From the NCBI GenBank assembly GCA_036497945.1, contig DASXIN010000038.1:9112-73111 (forward strand): a stretch of 64,000 nt of DNA, written 5' to 3'. This DNA comes from RYN-230 sp036497945 (GTDB taxonomy: Bacteria; Actinomycetota; Actinomycetes; Streptosporangiales; Streptosporangiaceae). The notes under the pieces were generated by a model. That model was not told the origin of the DNA, made no database searches, and saw nothing but the letters and a program-made list of their open reading frames with translations. Numbering within the stretch: the stretch's first letter is position 1; every line of letters starts with the position of its first letter. This document shows, piece after piece, positions 15,720-26,737 of this stretch. A program made the position numbers and the translations under genes.

Positions 15720-16709
15720 TTACCGGCGGGCGGCCAGCGCGGCCAGCCCCGCGGCGCGCATCGCCTCGACCGGGGCCGATTTGCCGGTCATCAGCTCGAC
15801 CTGCCGCGCGGCCTGGTGCAGCAACAGCGCGAATCCGCCCGCCGTGGGCACCCCGGCCTGCTGCGCGGCGGTGGCCAGCGCGGTGGGCCAGGGGTGGTAC
15901 ACCACGTCGAGCACGCAGCCCGGGGCGAGCGTGCCCTGCCGGATGCGCTCCGCGTAGCGGTCGGCCGCGCCGGCCGGGGCGGTGGAGATGAGCAGCCCGG
16001 GCGCGGGCTGCGCTGGCTCGTCGAACGGGGCCAGCCGGACGGGCAGGCCCAGCCGGTCGGCGGCGGCCAGCAGGTCACCGGCCCGCCGGGGGTCGCGGAC
16101 CGCCGCGGTGGCCTGGCTAGCGCCCAGCCCGCGCACCGCGGCCAGCGCCGAGCACGCGGTCGCCCCGCCGCCCAGGATAAGAACCCCGGGCTCGCCTTCC
16201 TCGATCAGCGTACGGAGAGATTCCCGGGTTAGCCCAAGCCCGTACCCTGGCCGCGGTAGCGGCCTCGGCGCGGAGCGGCGATCGGGGGGTTCCGGGGGGC
16301 CGTCCCCCCACTGCCGCGGCGGCTCGCCGCCACTCGGCGCGGAGCGGCGATCGGGGGGTTCCGGGGGGTCGTCCCCACGGGATAGCAGAGCGTCGCTTAT
16401 GCCGGGCACGTCGGTGTTGTGCCCGTGCCGCAGCCCGGCGTCGAAGCGCACCGTGTTGGCCGCGCCGACCTCGCCCACCAGCGGCTCGGCCTCGTCCAGC
16501 AGGCTGAGCACGGCCCGCTTGAGCGGCATGGTGAGGGACAGCCCGGCCCAGTCCGGCCCGCACCCGGCGATCAGCCCGGGCAGCCCGGCTTCGTCGCACT
16601 CGATGGCCTGGTAAGACCATCCGGTCAGGCCGACTGCCTGGTAGGCGGCCCGGTGCAGCACCGGCGACAGCGAATGCGCGATCGGCGCCCCCAGTACCGC
16701 CGCTTTCAT
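15720..16709 (-). CDS. aroE: Shikimate dehydrogenase with a repeat-derived insertion
   Basis: NADPH-dependent reduction of 3-dehydroshikimate in aromatic amino acid synthesis. The 329-residue protein has an N-terminal substrate domain (GAPIAHSLSPVLHRAAY, Lys64 in SLTMPLK, Asp100 in HNTDVPG) and a Rossmann domain with GGGATACSALAA. Between them, residues about 112-155 form an extra Pro/Arg-rich segment with two near-identical units (DDPPEPPDRRSAP and DGPPEPPDRRSAP). These are encoded by a tandem 69-bp DNA repeat. Catalytic residues are kept, so activity is plausible. It is downstream of mltG in the alaS-ruvX-mltG-aroE cluster. Confidence 0.9.
   Translation of the reverse strand: MKAAVLGAPIAHSLSPVLHRAAYQAVGLTGWSYQAIECDEAGLPGLIAGCGPDWAGLSLTMPLKRAVLSLLDEAEPLVGEVGAANTVRFDAGLRHGHNTDVPGISDALLSRGDDPPEPPDRRSAPSGGEPPRQWGDGPPEPPDRRSAPRPLPRPGYGLGLTRESLRTLIEEGEPGVLILGGGATACSALAAVRGLGASQATAAVRDPRRAGDLLAAADRLGLPVRLAPFDEPAQPAPGLLISTAPAGAADRYAERIRQGTLAPGCVLDVVYHPWPTALATAAQQAGVPTAGGFALLLHQAARQVELMTGKSAPVEAMRAAGLAALAARR
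16264..16380. repeat. Two tandem copies of a GC-rich hairpin repeat inside aroE
   Basis: A 69-bp unit occurs twice (16264-16332 and from 16333). The 30-bp core, identical in both, lies at 16270-16299 and 16339-16368. It contains GCGGAGCGGCGATC, a G6 run, TTCC and another G6 run, followed by CCGTCCCC or TCGTCCCC, so G and C runs can fold into a hairpin. The same core recurs at 22162-22191. The unit length is a multiple of three, so aroE stays in frame. Confidence 0.85.
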
Positions 16710-16721
16710 GATCCCGCTAAC

Positions 16722-18632
16722 TCAGCCTGCGCCGGTGTGCGTGCCGGTGCCGGTGCCGGTGCTGCCGTACTTGGCCACCGCCGCGTCGAACGCCTGGGCG
16801 CTGCTGAAGAACAGCGTCTGCCCGGTCTTCGAGTTGATGGTCAGGAAGTACAGCAGGTTGCCGTGCGCCGGGTGCAGCGCGGCCTCGATCGCGGTCTTCC
16901 CCGGGCTGTCGATCGGTCCCGGCGGCAGGCCCGCGTGCTGGTACGTGTTGTACGGCGACGGGAACGTGGTGCTGAACGCGGCCTTGCTGTGCTTCAGGCT
17001 CATCGCGTACAGCACGGTCGTGTCGAGCTGGAGCTTGATCGGCGGCACCGCGTTGAGCCGGTTGTAGACCACCTCAGCGATGTCCGGGTACTCGGACGGT
17101 ATCTTGCCTTCGGCCTCGATGATGCTGGCCACGGTGATCACCGCGGCCTGGCTCTCGTGCGCCCGGGCGGCTGCCGCGGGCAGCCCCATGCTGGCCGCCT
17201 GCTGGTCGAACTGCTGCACCATGCTCTTCAGCACGGCCGTCGGCGAGGTGCCCGGCTGGATGTCGTAGGTGGCCGGGAACAGGTATCCCTCCGGCTTGCC
17301 GTGCGCGAAAGCGGGCAGGCCCAGGCCGGCCGGGTCCGCCATGGCCTGCTGGTACCCCTTGAGGTTGCCGGTCGCCTGACCCAGCCGGGCGATGATCTCC
17401 GACAGCCGGAACCCTTCCGGGATGGTCACCTTGACCTGGATCCGGCTGGACGGCTTGAGCAGCAGGGCCAGCGCCAGCGACGCCTTCATGTGCTTGTGCA
17501 CCCGGTAAGTGCCGGGCTCGAGCGCGTTGCCCTTGGGGCTGGCCTTGGCCGCGTTGGAGAACGCGCGGCCGCTGGCCACCACGCCGAGCGCGGCCAGCCG
17601 CTCGCCCACCGCGCTGGCACTCTGGCCCGGCATGATCTGCACCAGCACGGAACCGGTGCCCGCCCCGGAGAAGTCCGGCGGGTTGATGTACGTCCGGTAG
17701 TAGTGGTAGATCACCGCCCCGCCGGCCCCGGCGACGAGCACGAACACCAACAGCGAGGCCAGGATGGCGACCCGGCCGCGGCGCCGCCGCTTGCGGCCGG
17801 ACGGGCTGGCCGGCGGCCCGCCGCCACCGCGGCCTTTCTTGCCCTCGTTCAGCCCGGGGAGCAGGTCACGGCGGTCGCTGGGGTCCGTCCACGCGGGCGG
17901 CTGCCCGCTGTCCTCGTACCAGTCCCCGGTGGCCGGGTACTCACCCGGTTCCTGCGGGCCGAGATCCACTTCACGTGGGTCATCCACGTAGCCCTCATAC
18001 CCCGGATACCCGCGCTCAGGCACGCGGGGCAGCGGCCCCGAGGCCGGGCCGGACCAGTCATAGTCCGGCAGCGGGGACAGCGGGCCGGACGGATGCCCGG
18101 GCCCGGGCATGGCCGCGGGCGGTGGCGGGAACCCACCGGACGCGGCGGGGCCGGGGTCCCAGGACGGCTCGGCCCAGGACTGCGGCCCGGTGGCCTGCTC
18201 CTGCCACGGCTGCGGCTGCTGCTCCCGGCCCTGCTCACCCGGCCTGCCCCAGGACTGGTCATCCCAGGACTGGCGTTCCCAGCGTTCCGGCGCCATCGGC
18301 TCCGCCGGGGGCCGCCGGGCCGTCCGGTCGCCGCTGCGCGGATCCGGTCCCCAGGTGTACGGGTCGTCCTGGTGCGCCGGCCCGGCTGGCTGCTGGCCGC
18401 CGGGGGCGCCGCGGTCCGCCCACGGGGACGGCTCCGGGTAGCCGCCGCCGGCCGGGTAACCGCCGGTGTCCGCGGGGTAGCCGGACTCGTCGCCGCGCGG
18501 GCCGGGATCCCAGCCGTCATCGGCGGGCGGGTAGCCACCGCCGGGGAACGGCTCGCCGTGGTCAGCCGGCGGGTAATCCTCCGGCTCCCAGTCCTGCTCT
18601 CCCCGTGTTCCCCGCCGCGAGTGGCGGCTCAC
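16722..18632 (-). CDS. mltG: MltG, endolytic murein transglycosylase (YceG family)
   Basis: Cleaves nascent glycan strands near the membrane and sets strand length in peptidoglycan. The 636-residue protein has about 260 N-terminal residues of disordered, Pro/Gly/Asp/Trp-rich cytoplasmic sequence, one membrane segment (VAILASLLVFVLVAGAGG), a LysM-like subdomain and the catalytic YceG domain. That domain carries VASIIEAEG (catalytic Glu) and NTYQHAGLPPGPIDSPG. The GTG start overlaps the ruvX stop (GTGA). The long acidic N-tail is typical of actinomycetes and could be a protein-interaction region. Confidence 0.93.
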   Translation of the reverse strand: MSRHSRRGTRGEQDWEPEDYPPADHGEPFPGGGYPPADDGWDPGPRGDESGYPADTGGYPAGGGYPEPSPWADRGAPGGQQPAGPAHQDDPYTWGPDPRSGDRTARRPPAEPMAPERWERQSWDDQSWGRPGEQGREQQPQPWQEQATGPQSWAEPSWDPGPAASGGFPPPPAAMPGPGHPSGPLSPLPDYDWSGPASGPLPRVPERGYPGYEGYVDDPREVDLGPQEPGEYPATGDWYEDSGQPPAWTDPSDRRDLLPGLNEGKKGRGGGGPPASPSGRKRRRRGRVAILASLLVFVLVAGAGGAVIYHYYRTYINPPDFSGAGTGSVLVQIMPGQSASAVGERLAALGVVASGRAFSNAAKASPKGNALEPGTYRVHKHMKASLALALLLKPSSRIQVKVTIPEGFRLSEIIARLGQATGNLKGYQQAMADPAGLGLPAFAHGKPEGYLFPATYDIQPGTSPTAVLKSMVQQFDQQAASMGLPAAAARAHESQAAVITVASIIEAEGKIPSEYPDIAEVVYNRLNAVPPIKLQLDTTVLYAMSLKHSKAAFSTTFPSPYNTYQHAGLPPGPIDSPGKTAIEAALHPAHGNLLYFLTINSKTGQTLFFSSAQAFDAAVAKYGSTGTGTGTHTGAG

Positions 18633-19171
18633 CCGCTCCCCCCCGGGGCCGGGGAGACGGGTTGCCCGGGCGGCCGGCCGGTGGCTCGCTCGGCGTCCAG
18701 CGCGCCCTGCAGCAGCAGGGCGGCGGCCGCCTGGTCCACCACCGGCCGCCGCGCGCGGGACCCCCGGCCGCCCTGGCGCAGCGCGTCGTGCGCCAGCACG
18801 GTGGTGAACCGTTCATCGACCAGCCGCACCGGCAGCGGGTTCAGCCGGCCAGCCAGCGTGGTCGCGAAGTCCGTAGCCGCGGCCGCCGCGGCCCCGGCGC
18901 GCCCGGACAGGCTGGTGGGCAGCCCGACGACGACCTCGATGACCTGATGGGTCAGCGCGAGGCTGACCAGGCTGTCGATGTCACCGGGGCCGCGCGGCAG
19001 GGTGGTCAGCGGGCTGGCCAGCAGGCCGTCGGGGTCGCTGCGGGCGACGCCGATCCTGGCCGAGCCGTAGTCGACACCGAGCCGCACGCCGGTCCTCAGC
19101 GCCGAACTCCGCACGTCAGCGGCCTTGTGGGCGTAACGGGATAGCTGCAGCACGGTCCAAAGGTACGGCAC
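18629..19171 (-). CDS. ruvX: RuvX/YqgF, putative Holliday junction resolvase / pre-16S rRNA nuclease
   Basis: An RNase H-fold nuclease of 180 residues from the GTG at 19171. Landmarks are RLGVDYGSARIGVARSD (catalytic Asp), VVVGLPTSLSGRAG, LVDERFTTV and VDQAAAALLLQ. The essential homologue in E. coli matures 16S rRNA. The start is uncertain: family alignment begins near GVRLGVDYG, so a GTG about 27 codons further in is also possible. It follows alaS with a gap of a few bases and overlaps mltG. Confidence 0.9.
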   Translation of the reverse strand: MPYLWTVLQLSRYAHKAADVRSSALRTGVRLGVDYGSARIGVARSDPDGLLASPLTTLPRGPGDIDSLVSLALTHQVIEVVVGLPTSLSGRAGAAAAAATDFATTLAGRLNPLPVRLVDERFTTVLAHDALRQGGRGSRARRPVVDQAAAALLLQGALDAERATGRPPGQPVSPAPGGSG

Positions 19172-19175
19172 GGGA

Positions 19176-21895
<2,720 letters not shown>

Positions 21896-21896
<1 letters not shown>

Positions 21897-22123
21897 CAAC
21901 GGCCATCCTCTGTCTGGTCAGGGCGCCCTTCCAGGGCCGGGCGCGAGGCCTGGAGCTGGCGCTGGCGGTAGATCTCCATGCCCTCACGCACGTCCCCGGC
22001 GAAGCTGGTGATCTCCCGGGCCCGCGGGCCGGGCATGATCGCACGGGCCAGCGCGGTGGCCCGCCGGTAGCCGGTAATGCCCAGCACCGCGCCCAGGGTC
22101 AGCCAGAACAGCCGCCGGATCAC
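21896..22123 (-). CDS. Small membrane protein, DUF6167-like
   Basis: 75 residues with one N-terminal hydrophobic helix (about 5-20) and a charged C-terminal half (REGMEIYRQRQLQ). It sits between the DUF948 gene and alaS with coupled start/stop overlaps. This position is typical of a conserved actinobacterial protein of unknown function. The family assignment is from memory of synteny and size. Confidence 0.75.
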
Positions 22124-22587
22124 CGCCGCCCCCCGCCTTCGATGGCGCGTGCTGCCTCGTCGCGGAGCGGCGATCGGGGGGTTCCGGGGGGTCGCCCCAC
22201 CGGGCCGGCACCGCGCAATTCGGCGGCGTGCCGGACGCCGTAGACGAACGCGGAGACCCGGGCGAACCGGGAGCCGGCCTGCGCCGCGGCCAACTTGGCC
22301 AGCGGCGCGAACTGGGTGACCCGGCCGGTGAGCTCGGCCATGTTGCCGGCCACCTCATCCATGCTGGCGGTGATCTCGTCGGTCCGGCTGAGCTGGCCTG
22401 CCGTGGCGTCGAGGGTGGCGTGCGCCCGGTCGATGACCGCGTCGCTGCTCTGCCGCAGATCCGATACGGCGGTGGACGTCTGGTTGATCAGCCGGGCCAG
22501 CTTCACCAGCACATACACCGCGGCAGCCACCAGGAACGCCCAGCAGAAGGCAGCGATGATCACCGCCACCCAGACCGCGTTCAGCAT
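22120..22587 (-). CDS. DUF948-type membrane protein, C-terminus altered by a repeat
   Basis: 155 residues. An N-terminal membrane helix (VAVIIAAFCWAFLVAAAVYVL) precedes a long helical region rich in Thr, Asp and Gln (about 35-110), typical of DUF948 proteins with a methyl-accepting-like coiled coil. The last 25 or so residues (GRPPGTPRSPLRDE and on) come from the GC-rich repeat also found in aroE, here read in another frame. The natural C-terminus has probably been replaced or extended. The gene ends four bases into the DUF6167-like start. Confidence 0.8.
   Translation of the reverse strand: MLNAVWVAVIIAAFCWAFLVAAAVYVLVKLARLINQTSTAVSDLRQSSDAVIDRAHATLDATAGQLSRTDEITASMDEVAGNMAELTGRVTQFAPLAKLAAAQAGSRFARVSAFVYGVRHAAELRGAGPVGRPPGTPRSPLRDEAARAIEGGGRR
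22155..22200. repeat. Third copy of the GC-rich hairpin repeat
   Basis: The 30-bp core at 22162-22191 is identical to the two aroE copies and is followed by TCGCCCC. It falls in the 3' end of the DUF948 gene and is translated in a different frame from the aroE copies. That is the pattern expected of an inserted DNA element rather than a protein domain. Confidence 0.8.
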
Positions 22588-22667
22588 GCCTGCTCCCTCA
22601 TCTGCCTGACCTTATCTCGCGGCGGCCGCTCGCATTGCGCGACCGGAGCGGCTACCCCCCGCAGCGG

Positions 22668-24032
22668 TCACGAACCGTCCGGCTGGCCTGACTTGTCCAG
22701 GATGGCCCGGATCCGCTCGGCCCGTTCGGCGTAGCGGGCCTCGGCGCCGTGCCGGGACGGTTCGTAATATCGCCGGCCGGCCAGCGCATCCGGCGCGTAC
22801 TGCTGCGCCACCACGCCCTCGGGGAAGTCGTGCGGGTACTCGTAACCGTCGCCGTGGCCCAGCCGGGCCGCCCCTGGGTAGTGCGCATCGCGCAGGTGCG
22901 ACGGCACCGGGCCGGCCAGCCCGGCGCGGACGTCGGCCTGGGCCGCCCCGATCGCCTTGATCACCGAGTTGGACTTGGGCGCGAGGGCCAGATGGATGGT
23001 GGCCTGGGTCAGGTTGATCCGGGCTTCCGGCAGGCCGACGAACTCGACCGCGTGTGCCGCGGCCACTGCCACGCCGAGGGCGGACGGGTCGGCCAGCCCG
23101 ACATCCTCGCTGGCGTGCACGATCAGCCGCCGGGCGACGAACCGCGGGTCCTCACCCGCCTCGATCATCCGGGCCAGGTAGTGCACGGCCGCGTCCGGGT
23201 CGCTGCCCCGGATGCTCTTGATGAACGCGCTGATCACGTCGTAGTGCTGGTCGCCGTCCCGGTCGTAGCGGACCGCGGCCCGGTCCACCGCCCGCTCCAG
23301 GGTGGCGGTGTCGATGACCGCGCCGCGGGGCAGCCCGAGCGAGGCCGACTCCAGATAGGTCAGCGCACGCCGGGCATCGCCGCTGGCCAGCCGGATCAGG
23401 TGGGCCAGCGCGGCGTCGTCCAGGCTGACCGTGCCGCCCAGCCCGCGGTCGTCGCTGAGCGCCCGCTCGATGACCTGCTGCAGGTCCTCGTCGCTGAGCG
23501 GCTCCAGGGTGAGCAGCAGGGACCGGGACAGCAGCGGGCCGACCACCGAGAACGACGGGTTCTCGGTGGTCGCGCCGATGAACGACACCCAGCGGTTCTC
23601 CACCGCGGGCAGCAGGGCGTCCTGCTGCGCCTTGTTGAACCGGTGCACCTCGTCAATGAACAGCACGGTCTGGGTGCCGGTCAGGCCGAGCTCCCGGCGG
23701 GCCGCCTCGATCGCCGCGCGGACGTCCTTCACCCCGGCGGTGACCGCGGACAGTTCGGTGAACCGGCGGCGGGTCACCTGGCTGATGACGTGGGCCAGCG
23801 TGGTCTTGCCGGTGCCCGGCGGGCCCCACAGTATGACCGACATGCCCGCGTCGTTCTCGGCCAGCTTGCGCAGCGGGGTACCCGGGCCGGTCAGGTGGGC
23901 CTGGCCGACCACCTCGTCCAGGGTGTGCGGTCGCATCCGCACGGCCAGCGGGGCCGCCGCCCGGGCCGCTTCCTCCTCAGCGGCGTCGAACAGGCTGCTC
24001 GCCTGCCCGGCACCGTCCGTGCTCTTTACCAC
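22668..24032 (-). CDS. rarA: RarA/MgsA, replication-associated recombination AAA+ ATPase
   Basis: Acts at stalled replication forks. The 454-residue protein has Walker A GPPGTGKT (70-77), Walker B (LFIDEVHRFNKAQQD), sensor FIGATTENPSF and an arginine-finger region (LLSRSLLLTLEPL). The C-terminal tetramerisation domain has HYDVISAFIKSIRGSDPDAA and ends with YPHDFPEGVVAQQY. The start used is the first in frame at 24032. It lies between the DUF948 gene and aspS. Confidence 0.95.
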   Translation of the reverse strand: MVKSTDGAGQASSLFDAAEEEAARAAAPLAVRMRPHTLDEVVGQAHLTGPGTPLRKLAENDAGMSVILWGPPGTGKTTLAHVISQVTRRRFTELSAVTAGVKDVRAAIEAARRELGLTGTQTVLFIDEVHRFNKAQQDALLPAVENRWVSFIGATTENPSFSVVGPLLSRSLLLTLEPLSDEDLQQVIERALSDDRGLGGTVSLDDAALAHLIRLASGDARRALTYLESASLGLPRGAVIDTATLERAVDRAAVRYDRDGDQHYDVISAFIKSIRGSDPDAAVHYLARMIEAGEDPRFVARRLIVHASEDVGLADPSALGVAVAAAHAVEFVGLPEARINLTQATIHLALAPKSNSVIKAIGAAQADVRAGLAGPVPSHLRDAHYPGAARLGHGDGYEYPHDFPEGVVAQQYAPDALAGRRYYEPSRHGAEARYAERAERIRAILDKSGQPDGS

Positions 24033-24071
24033 AACCTGACACTATCCCGCTAGGCCGACGGGCTGATCCAG

Positions 24072-25814
24072 CTATTCGGGCGGCGCGTCGATGCCGGCCT
24101 CACGGCGCTGCTCGGCAGTGATCGGGGTGGGTGCCCCGGTGAGCGGGTCGGCCCCGGACGCGGCCTTCGGGAAGGCGATCACGTCGCGGATCGTCTCCCG
24201 TCCGGTCAGCAGCATGAGCAGCCGGTCCCAGCCGAACGCGATCCCGCCGTGCGGCGGCGGGCCGAAGCGCAGCGCGTCGAGCAGGAAGCCGAACTGCGAC
24301 CGGGCCTCCTCGGGCGCCAGCCCGATCACGTCGAAGACCTTCTGCTGAAGGTCAGGCCGGTGGATACGGATCGAGCCGCCGCCGATCTCCGTGCCATTGC
24401 AGACCATGTCGTAAGCGTCGGCCAGGGCACCGCCCGGCTCGTCGGCGAACTTGCCCGCCCACTCCGGCAGCGGCGCGGTGAACGGATGGTGCACCGCAGT
24501 CCAGCCACCCGCCCCGTCCTCCTCGAACATGGGCGCGTCCACCACCCAGGTGAACGCCCACGCGTCCGGGTCGATGAGGCCGAGCCGCTGGCCGATCTCC
24601 AGCCGCGCCGCGCCGAGCAGCGACCGGGCCTGCTGCGGCGGGCCGGCCGCGAAGAACACGCAGTCACCTCGCTGCGCGCCGGCCGCGGCGGCCAGCCCGG
24701 CCCGCTCGTCCGCGGACAGGTGCTTGGCCACCGGGCCGGAGTCGGACACCGCACCCGCGGCGTCGATCAGCACGTAGGCCAGCCCGCGGGCGCCGCGGGC
24801 CCGGGCCCACTCCTGCCAGCCGTCCAGTTCCCGGCGGGTCTGGCTAGCCCCGCCCGGCATGACCACAGCTCCGACGTAGGGCGCCTGGAAGACGCGGAAC
24901 GAAGTCTGCGCGAAGTAGCTGGTCAGCTCGGTCAGCTCAGAGCCGAACCGCAGGTCCGGCTTGTCCGAGCCGAACCGGGCCATCGCGTCGGCGTAGCTCA
25001 TCCGGGGCACTGGCCGGGGCAGCTGGTAGCCGGTGATGCCCGCCCACAGCCGGCCGACCAGGTCCTCGGCCACGGCGATCACCTCATCCCGGGTGATGAA
25101 GCTCATCTCGATGTCCACCTGGGTGAACTCCGGCTGCCGGTCAGCCCGGAAATCCTCGTCGCGGAAGCAGCGGGCCAGCTGCCAGTACCGCTCGAAGCCG
25201 CCGACCATGAGCAGCTGCTTGAACAGCTGCGGCGACTGCGGCAGCGCGTACCAGTGCCCGGGCTGCAGCCGCACCGGCACCAGGAAGTCGCGCGCCCCTT
25301 CCGGGGTGGACCTGGTCAGGTACGGGGTCTCCACGTAGTTGAAGCGGTGTTCCCGGAGCACGTCGCTGAGCAGGTAGCCGGCCTCGGACCGGGTGCGCAG
25401 TGCGGCCGCGGTCTCGGCCCGCCGCATGTCCAGGTAGCGGTAGCGGAGCCGGAGGTCCTCGTTCAGCTCGCCGGTCCCGTCGATGGGGAACGGCAGTGGG
25501 TCCGACTCGGCCAGCACCTCCAGGTCGTCCGCGGCCACCTCCACCTCGCCGGTGGGCAGCTCGGGATTCTCGTTGCCGGCCGGCCTGCGCCGGACCTGCC
25601 CGGTCACCCGGACACAGAACTCGGTCCGCAGCGCATGCGCGGGGCCGTCCTCGCCTTCCCCGCGGAACACGACCTGGACCACCCCACTGGCGTCGCGCAG
25701 GTCGATGAACGTGACGCCACCGTGGTCACGGCGGCGGGCCACCCAGCCGGCCAGCGTCACTGTCTGGCCGGCCTGCGCCGCGCGCAGCGTGCCCGCCTCG
25801 TGCGTTCGGATCAT
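24072..25814 (-). CDS. aspS: Aspartyl-tRNA synthetase
   Basis: A class IIb synthetase of 580 residues. An N-terminal OB-fold anticodon domain (VTLAGWVARRRDHGGVTFIDLRD) is followed by the catalytic core with motif 2 (RCFRDEDFRADRQPEFTQVD), a bacterial GAD insert in the middle and motif 3 (GGIAFGWDRLLMLL). Whether it also charges tRNA-Asn depends on the presence of asnS elsewhere. In related genomes hisS usually lies just upstream, but here an MBL hydrolase gene is immediately adjacent. Confidence 0.97.
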   Translation of the reverse strand: MIRTHEAGTLRAAQAGQTVTLAGWVARRRDHGGVTFIDLRDASGVVQVVFRGEGEDGPAHALRTEFCVRVTGQVRRRPAGNENPELPTGEVEVAADDLEVLAESDPLPFPIDGTGELNEDLRLRYRYLDMRRAETAAALRTRSEAGYLLSDVLREHRFNYVETPYLTRSTPEGARDFLVPVRLQPGHWYALPQSPQLFKQLLMVGGFERYWQLARCFRDEDFRADRQPEFTQVDIEMSFITRDEVIAVAEDLVGRLWAGITGYQLPRPVPRMSYADAMARFGSDKPDLRFGSELTELTSYFAQTSFRVFQAPYVGAVVMPGGASQTRRELDGWQEWARARGARGLAYVLIDAAGAVSDSGPVAKHLSADERAGLAAAAGAQRGDCVFFAAGPPQQARSLLGAARLEIGQRLGLIDPDAWAFTWVVDAPMFEEDGAGGWTAVHHPFTAPLPEWAGKFADEPGGALADAYDMVCNGTEIGGGSIRIHRPDLQQKVFDVIGLAPEEARSQFGFLLDALRFGPPPHGGIAFGWDRLLMLLTGRETIRDVIAFPKAASGADPLTGAPTPITAEQRREAGIDAPPE

Positions 25815-25841
25815 GGATCTCCCCTGTTGAAGTCCGGGTCG

Positions 25842-26549
25842 TCAGAGCCCGGTCGCCCGGCCCGGCCGCGCGGGCTGCGCGCCGGGGCCCGCGCCAGGAC
25901 GCAGCCCGGCCAGGAACTGGTTGCTGGCGCGCTCGACGCCGATGGTGGTCTGCGGCCCGTGCCCGGGCAGCACCGTGGTCTCGTCCGGCAGCGTCAGGCA
26001 GACCCGGGCCAGGCTGTCCATCATCGCGGCCGGGTCGCCGCCGGGCAGGTCGGTACGCCCGATGGAGCCGGAGAACAGCAGGTCACCGGAGAACATCACG
26101 GCGGCGCCGGAGCGGAACGCCACCGAGCCCGGGGTGTGCCCCGGCGCGTGATCCACGGTTATCTCCAGGCCAGCCAGGCTGAGCACGGTCCCGTCGGTCA
26201 GCTCCCGGACGTCGTCCGGCTCGCTGAACTCCAGGCCGCCGAACAGCTCAACCCCGGGGCGCAGAGACAGGCCGCGGGCCGGGTCGGAGAGCAGCGCCCG
26301 GTCGGCCGGATGAATGTAAGCCGGGATGCCTTTCGCCCCGCAGACCGGCGCCACCGACCAGACGTGATCGATGTGCCCGTGGGTAAGCAGCACCGCGACC
26401 GGCTTCAGCCGGTGCCGCTCGACGATCTCCGCGATTCCGGGCTCGGCATCCTCACCCGGGTCGATGATCAGGCACTCGGCGCCCGGCTCGGCGGCCACCA
26501 GGTAGCAATTGGCGGCGAACGAGCCGGCCGGGAACCCGGCAACAAGCAC
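25842..26549 (-). CDS. Metallo-beta-lactamase-fold hydrolase, glyoxalase II-like
   Basis: 235 residues with the metal motif THGHIDH (56-62), a downstream His (HAPGHTPGS), the bridging Asp (MFSGDLLF) and a final His in VLPGHGPQT. This is the actinobacterial relative of hydroxyacylglutathione hydrolase that sits beside hisS/rel; the thioester substrate is not established. The C-terminal tail is a Pro/Gly/Ala-rich extension. It is divergent from the cyclophilin gene. Confidence 0.88.
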   Translation of the reverse strand: MLVAGFPAGSFAANCYLVAAEPGAECLIIDPGEDAEPGIAEIVERHRLKPVAVLLTHGHIDHVWSVAPVCGAKGIPAYIHPADRALLSDPARGLSLRPGVELFGGLEFSEPDDVRELTDGTVLSLAGLEITVDHAPGHTPGSVAFRSGAAVMFSGDLLFSGSIGRTDLPGGDPAAMMDSLARVCLTLPDETTVLPGHGPQTTIGVERASNQFLAGLRPGAGPGAQPARPGRATGL

Positions 26550-26737
26550 GGGCCGACCTCCCTCGGGGCGTTCCGGACAGATAGCGGGATGCGGGTCACT
26601 GACCGCCGCTCCAGGCTACCGATCTGCTCAGGCCAGCGGCGAACCGGTAACAGCGACGTCACGACCTCACGGGTGCCGGTACCATTCGCGAAGTTTCGCT
26701 GGTAAGCAGGCAACAAGCAGCCAGGAGGAACGAACCT

